A DNA stretch of 7,747 nt from an uncultured Selenomonadaceae bacterium (GCA_946402475.1 CAMIWP010000045.1:1-7747); one strand, 5' to 3'. Positions 1 to 6,909 are shown, counted from the first letter of the stretch. Numbers and translations are program-made. The notes: generated by a model not told the origin, from the letters alone.

Positions 1-237
1 GGCTGCATCGGCGGCGGCGGCCAGCCCATCGGCACCACCAACGCCATCAAGAAGAAGCGCATGGAAGCCCTCTACCGCATTGACCGGGAACTCCCCATCC
101 GCAAATCCCACGAGAATCCCGACATTATCGCCCTCTACCGGGATTACTTGGGGGAACCCTTGGGAGAAAGAGCCCATGAGCTTCTTCACACCCACTATCA
201 TAAAGTAGATCCCCCCTATCAATTCGAAGGCGTATGA
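1..237 (+). CDS. hydA: [FeFe] hydrogenase catalytic subunit, C-terminal fragment
   Basis: This is the last 78 residues of an iron-only hydrogenase, which interconverts protons and H2 using electrons from ferredoxin or NADH; the gene begins before the window. The visible part opens with GCIGGGGQP, the end of the third H-cluster motif (family form CPGGCxxGGGQP), so residue 2 is the last cysteine anchoring the H-cluster. It is followed by the small-subunit-like tail typical of the family: a basic helix (KKKRMEALYRID), then RKSHENP, a LY..YLG.P block and AHELLHTHY near the C-terminus. The frame is open from base 1 to a TGA at 235-237. A terminator hairpin follows 43 bases later. The visible tail cannot separate a monomeric ferredoxin-type enzyme from the catalytic subunit of an NADH-dependent or bifurcating complex. 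Family identity is firm; the symbol is the general one for this family. Confidence 0.93.
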   Translation, partial: GCIGGGGQPIGTTNAIKKKRMEALYRIDRELPIRKSHENPDIIALYRDYLGEPLGERAHELLHTHYHKVDPPYQFEGV

Positions 238-280
238 CGAGCGATTCCGAAGTGTTCCCATCTTCCGTAGAACAAAAATA

Positions 281-326
281 AAAAAACGGGACTGTCGCAG
301 AAACATTTGTGACAGTCCCGTTTTTT
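281..326. terminator. Bidirectional intrinsic terminator between convergent genes
   Basis: A perfect 16-bp inverted repeat, AAAAAACGGGACTGTC at 281-296 and GACAGTCCCGTTTTTT at 311-326, can be extended inward by G-T, C-G and A-T pairs. It has a GC-rich core, with an A-run before and a T-run after on both strands. On the plus strand it ends the hydrogenase transcript (T6 at 321-326). On the minus strand it ends the DUF362/small Fe-S protein transcript, where the T-run is longer (about T7 A T5). The last stem base coincides with the first base of the minus-strand stop codon at 326-328, so that gene ends inside the terminator. Confidence 0.93.
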
Positions 327-493
327 CATTCTTTCCGGGGCACTTCTTCCTCGTATTGTTCCAGATCGTATCGCAGCCCTTCCATGGCCCTTCGTGCGAC
401 GGCAACGGGGCAGTCCGGGGAGCATACGTCGCATCTGCCGCAACAGGCATCGATGGCCTCCAATGCCCTCGCTGCCTTTTCCACCTGCAGCAT
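326..493 (-). CDS. Small cysteine-motif protein, putative 4Fe-4S (55 aa)
   Basis: This 55-residue protein was not recognised as a named family. It begins MLQVEKAARALEAIDACC and carries cysteines at 18, 21, 24 and 28 in the spacing C-X2-C-X2-C-X3-C followed by proline, the classic binding pattern for one [4Fe-4S] cluster, plus an extra cysteine at 17. An acidic, probably helical tail follows (DLEQYEEEVPRKE). No signal peptide or membrane segment is visible, so it is probably cytoplasmic. The start was chosen because its ATG overlaps the upstream stop in TAATG, which suggests translation coupled to the DUF362 gene; a longer frame extending upstream to 568 would overlap that gene heavily and has no reason to be used. 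An electron-transfer or cluster-carrying partner of the DUF362 protein is an inference. The cysteines could instead bind zinc. Confidence 0.72.
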   Translation of the reverse strand: MLQVEKAARALEAIDACCGRCDVCSPDCPVAVARRAMEGLRYDLEQYEEEVPRKE

Positions 494-1617
494 TACTTGA
501 GGGTCACCAGCTCGTACTCTCTGGTCCCCATGCCGATCTTTTCCGCATGCTCCAAGGTTTCCTTCCAATGGACATTGGGGTTGCTGTCCATGAAGTGGTC
601 ATGGTGGTGTTGCCAGTCCGGCTTCGCCAGATTGTCCCCCAGCTGGCTGTTGGGGAGAGGCGCCTGTTTCTGGCAAGCGTCCACGCAGGCCTGGTCGATG
701 GCCACCGGGTCAAGGGAGGCAAACATGCCAATGTCGGGCAGGATGGGAGCGTCATTCTCGCAATGGCAATCGCAGTTGGGAGAAATGTCCATGGCCAGGC
801 TCACATGGAAGCAGGGACGATCCTGACAGATGGCCTGGGCGTACTCCGCCATCTTGCGATCCAGCTGATCCCCCGCATCCCACTGCTCATTGTCGATGGC
901 ATCGAAGGAGCAGGCACCGATGCAGCGGCCGCAACCCTTGCAGAGGTCCTTGTCGATCTTCGCCTTGTTGTCCACATAGGAAATGGCATTGGAGCCGCAT
1001 TCCTTGGCGCAACGACGGCATCCCCGGCACTTCTCCACATCGACGACAACCTTGCCGGAGCAGTGTTGCTCCATCTTTCCCGCGCGGCTTCCGCCCCCCA
1101 TGCCGATGTTCTTGATGGCGCCGCCGAACCCTGTCATCTCGTGCCCCTTGAAATGGTTGAGGCTGATGACGATGTCCGCATCCATGAGGGCGCGGCCGAT
1201 TTTCGCGGATTTCACATACTCCCCGTTCTTCACGGGAACCTCCGCCTCATCCGTGCCCCTGATCCCATCGGCGATGACGATCTGACAGCCCGTGGTCGTC
1301 GGGTTGAACCCGTTGAGATTCGCGCAGTCCATGTGTTCCAGGGCGTGCTTGCGGCTGCCGGGGTAGAGGGTATTGCAATCCGTCAGGAAGGGATACCCCC
1401 CCTGCTCCTTGACCAGATCGGCAATGACCTTGGCGTACTGGGGACGGAGGAAAGCCATGTTCCCCAACTCCCCGAAATGCATCTTGATGGCAACGAACTT
1501 GCCCTCCATGTTAATCTTCTTGATCCCTGCGGCAATGCAGAGATTCCTGAGCTTCTGAAGCACACTGGTTCCCACCTGTACGCGGAAATCCGTAAAATAC
1601 ACCTTCGACTTTTCCAT
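493..1617 (-). CDS. DUF362 protein with 2[4Fe-4S] ferredoxin domain
   Basis: This 374-residue cytoplasmic iron-sulfur protein belongs to the DUF362 family, whose biochemical role is not settled. The N-terminal and central parts carry recognisable DUF362 blocks: VAIKMHFGE (about 42-50), TDCNTLYPGSR (79-89), ADIVISLNHFKGHEMTGFGGAIKN (about 147-170) and the glycine-rich NIGMGGGSRAGK (170-181). A bacterial-type double ferredoxin domain follows, with cysteines 197/200/203/207 and 226/229/232/236, both C-X2-C-X2-C-X3-C. Three more cysteines lie close together at 282, 284 and 286 (NCDCHC), and a histidine cluster lies at 337-341. The start at 1617 was preferred over an upstream in-frame ATG at 1653 because GGAGG lies 8 bases before it and the protein then begins MEKSKVYFTDF, a normal start for the family. 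It overlaps the small Fe-S gene by one base. The 129-base gap to the efflux operon leaves open whether it has its own promoter; I see no good one. Confidence 0.9.
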   Translation of the reverse strand: MEKSKVYFTDFRVQVGTSVLQKLRNLCIAAGIKKINMEGKFVAIKMHFGELGNMAFLRPQYAKVIADLVKEQGGYPFLTDCNTLYPGSRKHALEHMDCANLNGFNPTTTGCQIVIADGIRGTDEAEVPVKNGEYVKSAKIGRALMDADIVISLNHFKGHEMTGFGGAIKNIGMGGGSRAGKMEQHCSGKVVVDVEKCRGCRRCAKECGSNAISYVDNKAKIDKDLCKGCGRCIGACSFDAIDNEQWDAGDQLDRKMAEYAQAICQDRPCFHVSLAMDISPNCDCHCENDAPILPDIGMFASLDPVAIDQACVDACQKQAPLPNSQLGDNLAKPDWQHHHDHFMDSNPNVHWKETLEHAEKIGMGTREYELVTLK

Positions 1618-1633
1618 GATACATCCCTCCAAA

Positions 1634-1651
1634 AGCATACACAGCATACAC
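1634..1651. repeat. Tandem 9-bp repeat upstream of the DUF362 gene
   Basis: AGCATACAC occurs twice head to tail on the plus strand, and one further A continues the pattern. It lies 17 to 34 bases upstream of the chosen DUF362 start. If translation began at the upstream ATG at 1653, the repeat would encode a doubled Met-Cys-Met-Leu-type peptide that no family member would need, which supports the downstream start. It could be a regulator-binding repeat or chance. Confidence 0.5.
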
Positions 1652-1746
1652 AATAATTTATTCTACATCGCAGGACGTAACTCCTCCCGGATGCGAAACA
1701 TTCCCACCCGCTTTCTTCAAAAAAATCGCATGGCATTCCCGTCAGG

Positions 1747-2964
1747 TCATTCATACCTTAGTGCTTCGATGGGATCCAGCTTCGCCGCCTTTCTTGCCGG
1801 ATAGATGCCGAAGAACAGGCCGATGCCTACGGAGAACACAAAGGACACCAGAATGGGGAGCACGGTGATGACCGTGTTGAAATTGCCGAATTTCGCGATG
1901 GCCTGAGAGATGGTGCAACCCAGAACGATGCCGATGACGCCGCCGATGACGCCGATGACCACAGACTCGATGAGGAACTGGGTCATGATGTTGAAAAAGG
2001 TGGCTCCCAGAGCCTTTCGGATGCCGATCTCCCGGGTGCGTTCCGTCACGGACACCATCATGATATTCATGATGCCGATGCCCCCGACGATCAGGGAGAT
2101 CCCCGCGATGCTCCCCAGGAAGAGGGTGAGCATGGAGGTGGTCTGGTTCATGGTTTCCATGAGGCTCGTGAGGTTGCGGACGTTAAAGTCGTCCTCCTTC
2201 CCGGCAACGATATGATGGCGCTGGCGAAGCAACGCCTCGATGTCCTCCTGGACCTGGTCCATTTTCGTGGAATCCGTCACCTGGATGTTGATGGACTGTA
2301 TGTAGGTAATGCCCAACATGCGCTCCTGGGCCGTGGTCATGGGAATGTACACCACGTCATCCTGGTCCTGTCCCATGGAAGACTGTCCCTTGCTCTTAAG
2401 GATGCCCACGATCTTAAAGGGCTGATTGTTGATGCGGATATTCTTCCCCACGGGATTTGACGCGCCGAAGAGATTCGCCGCCACCGTCGCGCCGATCACC
2501 GCCACCCGGTTCCGCTTGACGAGGTCGCTGGCGGTGATGAAGGACCCGTGCTCCACCTCCAGAGACCGTATCGCCATGAACTCCGGGGTGATCCCCGTCA
2601 CCGAGGAGTTCCAGTTCATGTTGCCGTTGACCACCTGATAGGAGCGGCTGACGGTGGGGGATACGTAGTCGATGTTCCTGACCTTGCTCTTGATGGCCAT
2701 GGCGTCATCGTACTTCAGGGTCGTCATGGAGCCTGCAGCTCCTCTGGGGCCTCCCCGGTTCGATGAACCGGGAGAGACGATGAGCATGTTGCTGCCGAGG
2801 CTGGCGATGGAGTTCTGCACATTGCTCGTCACCCCCATGCCCACGGACACCATGGCGATGACCGCCCCCACGCCGATGATGATGCCCAGCATGGTGAGCA
2901 GGGAGCGGAGCTTGTTTGCCATGAGAGCCGTGATGGCCATCTGAAAGCTCTCGCTAAACAACAT
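1747..2964 (-). CDS. MacB-type ABC efflux permease (FtsX-like)
   Basis: This is a 405-residue inner-membrane subunit of an ABC efflux pump. It has the MacB-like topology: a first transmembrane helix at about 23-45 (TMLGIIIGVGAVIAMVSVGMG) preceded by the MANKLRS motif, a large periplasmic domain at about 46-277, and three C-terminal helices at about 278-304, 329-353 and 365-388. VTERTREIGIRKALGA (306-321) is the characteristic FtsX cytoplasmic loop, and the protein ends GIYPARKAAKLDPIEALRYE, the usual family C-terminus. The ATP-binding domain fused to this fold in classical MacB is here the separate gene just upstream, as in the Bacillus YknXYZ arrangement. The start at 2964 gives the canonical N-terminus MLFSESFQMA, lies downstream of AAGGGG and overlaps the ATPase gene by 11 bases; an earlier ATG at 2988 would add eight atypical residues. 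The substrate cannot be told from sequence; lipids, peptides, siderophores and drugs are known for the family. Confidence 0.94.
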   Translation of the reverse strand: MLFSESFQMAITALMANKLRSLLTMLGIIIGVGAVIAMVSVGMGVTSNVQNSIASLGSNMLIVSPGSSNRGGPRGAAGSMTTLKYDDAMAIKSKVRNIDYVSPTVSRSYQVVNGNMNWNSSVTGITPEFMAIRSLEVEHGSFITASDLVKRNRVAVIGATVAANLFGASNPVGKNIRINNQPFKIVGILKSKGQSSMGQDQDDVVYIPMTTAQERMLGITYIQSINIQVTDSTKMDQVQEDIEALLRQRHHIVAGKEDDFNVRNLTSLMETMNQTTSMLTLFLGSIAGISLIVGGIGIMNIMMVSVTERTREIGIRKALGATFFNIMTQFLIESVVIGVIGGVIGIVLGCTISQAIAKFGNFNTVITVLPILVSFVFSVGIGLFFGIYPARKAAKLDPIEALRYE

Positions 2965-3673
2965 CCATGACCACCCCTTTCCCCTCATCCCTTGTGATCA
3001 CGCCGTCCCGCACCAGAAGTTGCCGACTGGCGCATGCGGCGATCTCCGGCTCATGGGTGACGAGGATGATGGTGCGCCCCTTGGCGTGCATCCCCTCGAA
3101 GATCTCCATGATCTCCTTGGTGGATTTCGTGTCCAGATTCCCCGTGGGCTCATCCGCCATGATGATGTGGGGATCGTTTACCAACGCGCGGGCAATGGCC
3201 ACTCTCTGCCGCTGCCCCCCGGAAAGCTCGTTGGGCTGATGGTCGGCGCGATCTCCAAGGCCCACGGCATCCAGAAAAAACCTCGCCCGTTCCGTGCGCT
3301 CCTTCCTGCCTACCCCGGCGTACACTAAGGGCAGCGCCACATTGTCCAGGGCGCTGATGCGAGAGAGCAGGTTGAAATTCTGGAACACAAAGCCGATCTT
3401 TTTGTTGCGGGTCGCCGCCAGCTCATCATCGGACAGGTGCGCCACTTCCTGACCGTCCAGCATATAGGAGCCCAGGGTGGGGCGATCCAAACAGCCCAAA
3501 ATATTCATGAGGGTTGATTTTCCTGAACCGGAGGGCCCCATGAGCGCCGCAAACTCCCCGGCACGGATGTCCAGGCTGATGCCGTTGAGGGCGGCCACCT
3601 CCTGATCTCCCACCTGGTAGAGCTTCTTGATGCCCTCCAGCCGTATGGTCAGATTTCTTTCGTTCCTTGCCAT
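2954..3673 (-). CDS. ABC transporter ATP-binding protein, MacB/LolD type
   Basis: This 239-residue ATPase energises the efflux pump from the cytoplasmic face. Its motifs are complete: Walker A GPSGSGKST (46-54), Q-loop glutamine 98 in FVFQNFNLL, signature LSGGQRQR (150-157), Walker B IIMADE (170-175) with catalytic glutamate 175, D-loop NLD (179-181) and switch histidine 207 in LVTHE. The phrases ALNGISLDI, STLMNILGCLD and DEPTGNLDTKS are typical of the MacB/LolD/YknY group rather than of importers. The start at 3673 gives the expected beginning MARNERNLTIRLEGIKKLY; an in-frame extension to 3736 would run through the end of the adaptor gene. A GGGGA lies 7 bases before the start. The gene follows the adaptor after 22 bases and overlaps the permease by 11, so the three are surely co-translated. 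Confidence 0.96.
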   Translation of the reverse strand: MARNERNLTIRLEGIKKLYQVGDQEVAALNGISLDIRAGEFAALMGPSGSGKSTLMNILGCLDRPTLGSYMLDGQEVAHLSDDELAATRNKKIGFVFQNFNLLSRISALDNVALPLVYAGVGRKERTERARFFLDAVGLGDRADHQPNELSGGQRQRVAIARALVNDPHIIMADEPTGNLDTKSTKEIMEIFEGMHAKGRTIILVTHEPEIAACASRQLLVRDGVITRDEGKGVVMDVV

Positions 3674-3695
3674 CAGCGAATCCCCGCTCTCCTCA

Positions 3696-4832
3696 TTACA
3701 CGGGCGGCGGACCGCCCCGGACGTTTTTTGAGCCACCCGTGGAGGCGGCTTTCTGCGCCGTGTAGCCGGCGGCGATCACAGCCCCTTCTTCCAAGCCGGA
3801 AAGGATCTCAACATAATCATCATCGTAGATGCCCGTTTCCACATAGCAGTTCTCCTGGGAACCGTCGGAACGCACCAGCACCACATAGGAACCGTTGCTG
3901 TCCGTCTTCAGTGTGGAAAGGGGGACGGCGAGCACGCCGTTGCGGGCCGCCGTCGTAATGTCCACCCTCGCCGTCATGGCGGGGAGGAGCAGGCTCTCGG
4001 GATCCTCCACCTCCAATGTGACGTAGTAGTAAATAACGCTGGCAGTGGAGGAGGAACTGGAGCTGGAACCGGAGGAGCTGGACTTGATATTCCACGTGTT
4101 CCCCGTATCGGTCTGGGAAATCTTCGACACCTTGGCCTTGAAGGTTCTGCCCGTATAGGAATCCACCGTAAAGGTCGCCTCCTGGCCCACCTTCACGCTA
4201 CCGATGTCCGTCTCATCCACCTTGGCCAGGATCTGCTTGCTGGACAGATCCGCAATGCGCATGATGACCGTAGGGCTGTTGTTTCCCTGCACCGCCATGC
4301 TTCCCACGGTCTGAGGCTCTCCCACCACCACGCCGTCCATGGGAGCCGTAATGATGGTATTGTTCACGTCGGACTGGGCCGACACGAGATTGGATTGAGC
4401 CGTGTCGTAATTGAACCGGGCATCCTCCAGCTCCTCCTGGGATTTCGCGCCGATGGAGTAGAGGTAGGAGATGCGATTGTATTTCGATCTGGTATTGGTC
4501 ACCTCGTACTGGGCCTTGTTCATCTTCGCCTCATAGTCCTTGCCGTCCAGGGTGGCCACCACCTGCCCCGCCTTGACCTCATCGTTTTCCTTCACCAGGA
4601 CCGAAGTGATCCGCGCGGTGATCTTGGGACTGACCTCCACCGAGTCCACCGGCGCAATGGTTCCCGTGGCCGATACCGTGGACTTCATGTCACGCCGCTC
4701 CGCCTGGACGGTCTCCACTGCCGCGACCTGTTTCGCTTCCTGTTCCGACGCATAGTAGCGATAGCCGCCGAAGGCAACTCCCGCAATCACCAGGGCAGCG
4801 ATCCCCGCCTTGATCTTCCATCCGATCTTCAT
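3696..4832 (-). CDS. MacA/HlyD-type periplasmic adaptor (membrane fusion protein)
   Basis: This 378-residue adaptor links the inner-membrane ABC pair to the TolC channel. It has a short basic N-terminus and one membrane anchor (about 8-25, IKAGIAALVIAGVAFGGY), followed by a periplasmic body. The first lipoyl half lies around 55-98 (VSATGTIAPVDSVEVSPKITARI, then AGQVVATLDGKDY). A coiled-coil hairpin occupies about 99-157 and is short compared with many adaptors. The second lipoyl half is at 161-180 (ITAPMDGVVVGEPQTVGSMA), followed by the beta-barrel and membrane-proximal domains. Residues 251-262 are eleven serines and one glycine, an unusual low-complexity loop inside the beta-barrel region. 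The C-terminus is a flexible GGSKNVRGGPPPV tail. The ATG overlaps the stop of the TolC gene in ATGA, giving translational coupling, and GGGG precedes the start by about 7 bases. The MacA/YknX-like assignment rests on the neighbouring MacB-like genes. Confidence 0.94.
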   Translation of the reverse strand: MKIGWKIKAGIAALVIAGVAFGGYRYYASEQEAKQVAAVETVQAERRDMKSTVSATGTIAPVDSVEVSPKITARITSVLVKENDEVKAGQVVATLDGKDYEAKMNKAQYEVTNTRSKYNRISYLYSIGAKSQEELEDARFNYDTAQSNLVSAQSDVNNTIITAPMDGVVVGEPQTVGSMAVQGNNSPTVIMRIADLSSKQILAKVDETDIGSVKVGQEATFTVDSYTGRTFKAKVSKISQTDTGNTWNIKSSSSGSSSSSSSTASVIYYYVTLEVEDPESLLLPAMTARVDITTAARNGVLAVPLSTLKTDSNGSYVVLVRSDGSQENCYVETGIYDDDYVEILSGLEEGAVIAAGYTAQKAASTGGSKNVRGGPPPV

Positions 4833-6244
4833 TTCACTGCCCCGCCTTTCGCCATTTCACCCGTCACAGCTTCTGCCGTCTCACCTTTCCTCACGATGGT
4901 TTCCTCCTCTGGAACCATCGTCTCCGCGATATCCATGGTCATATTTCTCGCCGACGCCTGCTCCGCATCGTCAAGGCCGATGCCCATGGCCGTCTCCACC
5001 GCTGCCTTGTACCGCACATAGTCATACTGTGCGCTGATGTAGTTGAGCTCCGCCTCGGAAAGAGCCTCCTGGGCATCAATGACATCCAGCATGATGCCCT
5101 CTCCGGCGCGGTATTTCTCCGAGGCGATATAGTAGTCCTCCTCGGCCTGCTTCACCGCATCCGAAGTAGAAACGAAGCGCTTTTCCGCCTCCCGCATATT
5201 GTAGTACGCCTCCCGAAGCTCCAGATCCACGGCTTCCTCATCCTTTTCCATGGTGAGCTTGGCAATGTCCAGCTCCGTTTCCGCCGCATCCACCTGGGCC
5301 TTGGTCACACCGCTGTCAAAGAGATTCCACCTGGCGGTAAGCCCCGCAGACCAGCCGGAACTGTGGCCGCTGGATGGCTCAAACCTGTTCTGCAGGAGAT
5401 CCGCCCCCGCCGAAAGATTCAATGTGGGCAGGTAACCCGCCTTGGCCATCTTCACGGCGAGCTCCTTCTGGTTCAAGGTGTACCTGTCCACCATCAGATC
5501 CTTGCGATTGCGAAAGGCGTAATCAATGCACTCCTCCATGGGGGTCTCAAAGGCAACATAGGCGAAATCGTCCGTGAGGTTCAGTGGTTCGTTCCGATCC
5601 ATGTCGATGAGATCCCGGAGTCTTGCCAGATCCACCTCATAGGCATTCCGGGATCGAATGAGTATCTGCCGGGCATTGGAGAGCTCCACCGAGGCCCGGA
5701 GCACGTCGATGCGGGCCTTGCTCCCCGCCGAGTACAGCTGCTGCACGTTGGTATAATGGGCCTGGTACTTATCCACGGCTTCCTGGTTCACCGCTGCGGT
5801 CTTCTTGGCCTCCAAGGCATTGTAATATGCCTTGACCACATCCAGCTTCAAGGTTTCCCTCGCCCTCTGGGTCTTCAATACGGCGGCCCGCAACCCTAGT
5901 TCGCTGCTGTCGATGGAGGCCTGGTTCTTCCCACCCGTGTAGATGGGGTAACTGGCGCTGAGCCCCAGAGAATTGGACGAGCTTCGATCACTGTCCGTGC
6001 TCTTGCTCACCGAGAGACTGTCGGAGGCCGAAAGGGATATACCGTTGTTCCCCTTCGCCTCCCGGACCGCTGCCTCCGCCTTGTCCTCGGCTTTCTGTGT
6101 AATGCGCAGGGACGTGTTCTGCTCCAGCGCCATGTTGACGGCCTGCTGCAAAGAAAGGTCCGCGCAACTGCCAAACGAAGGGTATGCCGTCAGCAGGCTG
6201 CCCACCAGCGCCAAGCCAATCTTCCCTCTCCGAAATCTCTTCAT
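4829..6244 (-). CDS. tolC: TolC-family outer-membrane efflux channel
   Basis: This 471-residue protein is expected to form the trimeric outer-membrane exit duct for the adaptor and ABC genes downstream. The N-terminus is a Sec signal peptide (MKRFRRGKIGLALVGSLLTA, then a likely cleavage after SCA at about residue 28). Two repeated outer-membrane efflux protein units follow: the first starts DLSLQQAVNMALEQN, and the second starts around PMEECIDYAFRNRKDLMVDR and continues GYLPTLNLSAG. Each unit combines long alanine/glutamate-rich helices with a short beta segment (LGLSASYPIYTGG in the first, WSAGLTARWNLFDSG in the second). The last 40 or so residues (after MGIGLDDAEQ) are a polar tail outside the fold. 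The start at 6244 has AGGGGG 8 bases upstream and puts the signal peptide at the very beginning; the in-frame alternative at 6268 adds eight residues ahead of it. It is the first gene of the operon and is evidence for an outer membrane. Confidence 0.94.
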   Translation of the reverse strand: MKRFRRGKIGLALVGSLLTAYPSFGSCADLSLQQAVNMALEQNTSLRITQKAEDKAEAAVREAKGNNGISLSASDSLSVSKSTDSDRSSSNSLGLSASYPIYTGGKNQASIDSSELGLRAAVLKTQRARETLKLDVVKAYYNALEAKKTAAVNQEAVDKYQAHYTNVQQLYSAGSKARIDVLRASVELSNARQILIRSRNAYEVDLARLRDLIDMDRNEPLNLTDDFAYVAFETPMEECIDYAFRNRKDLMVDRYTLNQKELAVKMAKAGYLPTLNLSAGADLLQNRFEPSSGHSSGWSAGLTARWNLFDSGVTKAQVDAAETELDIAKLTMEKDEEAVDLELREAYYNMREAEKRFVSTSDAVKQAEEDYYIASEKYRAGEGIMLDVIDAQEALSEAELNYISAQYDYVRYKAAVETAMGIGLDDAEQASARNMTMDIAETMVPEEETIVRKGETAEAVTGEMAKGGAVK

Positions 6245-6310
6245 AAACGATACCCCCTGATTCACCATCCTCCCAATACTATCACGGATACGGGAAAAGG
6301 TAAACTTATC

Positions 6311-6355
6311 ATTCTCTGATTATGTTATACTAGTATTAAAAAAGAATTAGAGAAT
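6311..6355. promoter_or_regulatory. AT-rich inverted repeat, candidate operator/promoter of efflux operon
   Basis: Upstream of the TolC gene, ATTCTCTGATT (6311-6321) and AATTAGAGAAT (6345-6355) form an 11-base inverted repeat with one G-T position. Between them, and almost centred, lies the perfect 10-bp palindrome ATACTAGTAT (6327-6336). On the minus strand a TATAAC at 6329-6324 could serve as a -10 element, but no good -35 lies at the right distance. The nested symmetry suggests a dimeric repressor site covering the efflux promoter, about 70-110 bases before the start codon. No regulator gene is in the window, so the type of regulator is unknown. Confidence 0.42.
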
Positions 6356-6460
6356 AAACATTTTAGGAAACGCTGAATGCATCCGTGTTTCCTTTCCTGC
6401 CGTTGTTCGAGCAGAGGCTGATGACGGGGCGCGCATTGGAGATTGGAAAAGATCATTTTC

Positions 6461-6489
6461 TTGACACGGCATGCCTGAGATGGTATAAT
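6461..6489 (+). promoter_or_regulatory. Consensus sigma-70-type promoter for the riboswitch RNA
   Basis: TTGACA (6461-6466) and TATAAT (6484-6489) are separated by exactly 17 bases, a perfect match to the housekeeping promoter consensus. Transcription should start near 6496, just ahead of the cobalamin riboswitch. It fires away from the efflux operon. So strong a promoter argues that the RNA is still made. Confidence 0.9.
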
Positions 6490-6509
6490 GACCTCTGGTA
6501 AGGCACAGA

Positions 6510-6730
6510 CAACTTCATACGCATTTGGATCAGGTGTCGGGCATGGACATGTCCGTGACTTAATAAGGAAGACCGGTGAGATGCCGGCGCGGTCCCGCCA
6601 CTGTATCAGCGAGCGAATCTGCCTTGCGCCCTGCGGGCGCAGAGTGATGTCACTGGGGGATATCCCTTGGGAAGGCGCAGAGGAGCGATGACCTGGAGCC
6701 AGGAGAATTGCCTGATTGACAATCGCCGTA
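6510..6730 (+). promoter_or_regulatory. Cobalamin (B12) riboswitch aptamer
   Basis: The conserved cobalamin aptamer parts occur in order on the plus strand: TCAGGTG at about 6530, TTAATAAGGAAGACCGGTG (6560-6578), ATGCCGG then GCGGTCCCGCCACTGTA (about 6588-6604), TGTCACTGGG (about 6648), CTTGGGAAGG (6666-6675), GCGATGACC (about 6685), and the B12-box region GAGCCAGGAGAATTGCCTG (about 6695-6713). ATCAGG (6529-6534) can pair with CCTGAT (6711-6716) to close the structure. The long form with the TGGGAAGG and GATGACC elements resembles the adenosylcobalamin-type class; that subclass is an inference. The B12 box has AATTG where many members have ACCTG. The ends are approximate. No B12-related gene follows: the downstream stretch appears non-coding up to a terminator at 7049-7078. 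Confidence 0.93.
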
Positions 6731-6869
6731 GGGGACTGTCCACGGATGGTTCCCGATTACCTGCGAGTGATGGGGATGGGGATTCTGCGGATACATTCCG
6801 TGCTACTATAAATTCCGGCGTACAGCTTGTGTGATCGGAATATTTTAGAAGAACTGAAATGTACGATAG

Positions 6870-6909
6870 AAACAGGCCCCTTTCCATCTTTCGGGAAAGC
6901 GGCCTGTTT
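6870..6909. repeat. Strong hairpin 1 (9 + 6 bp stem)
   Basis: AAACAGGCC (6870-6878) pairs with GGCCTGTTT (6901-6909). After a single C-C mismatch, CTTTCC (6880-6885) pairs with GGAAAG (6894-6899), leaving an 8-base loop. The flanking AAA/TTT could give weak termination in either direction, for example for the minus-strand PHP gene, but no proper T-run follows on either strand. It may instead be a structural element of the riboswitch-driven RNA. Confidence 0.7.

Noticed and set aside
394..1656. A 420-codon open frame on the plus strand across the DUF362 gene
   Set aside because: It is antisense to the DUF362 gene, whose sequence is clearly recognisable on the minus strand. The opposite frame is open because of the GC-rich codon pattern, and its translation shows no known protein features.
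1618..1746. A promoter for the DUF362 gene, with TAGAAT as -10
   Set aside because: No acceptable -35 hexamer lies 16-18 bases upstream on the minus strand. The gap may simply be an internal spacer of a longer transcript.
6488..6691. A 67-codon plus-strand frame starting inside the riboswitch -10 region
   Set aside because: It starts within the promoter TATAAT, ahead of the expected transcription start, and runs through the conserved aptamer. The aptamer explains the sequence.
6770..6811. A 13-codon plus-strand frame (MGMGILRIHSVLL) just after the aptamer
   Set aside because: It has no ribosome binding site, is very short, and resembles nothing I can name. It could be the remnant of a lost gene start, but the evidence is too weak to list it.
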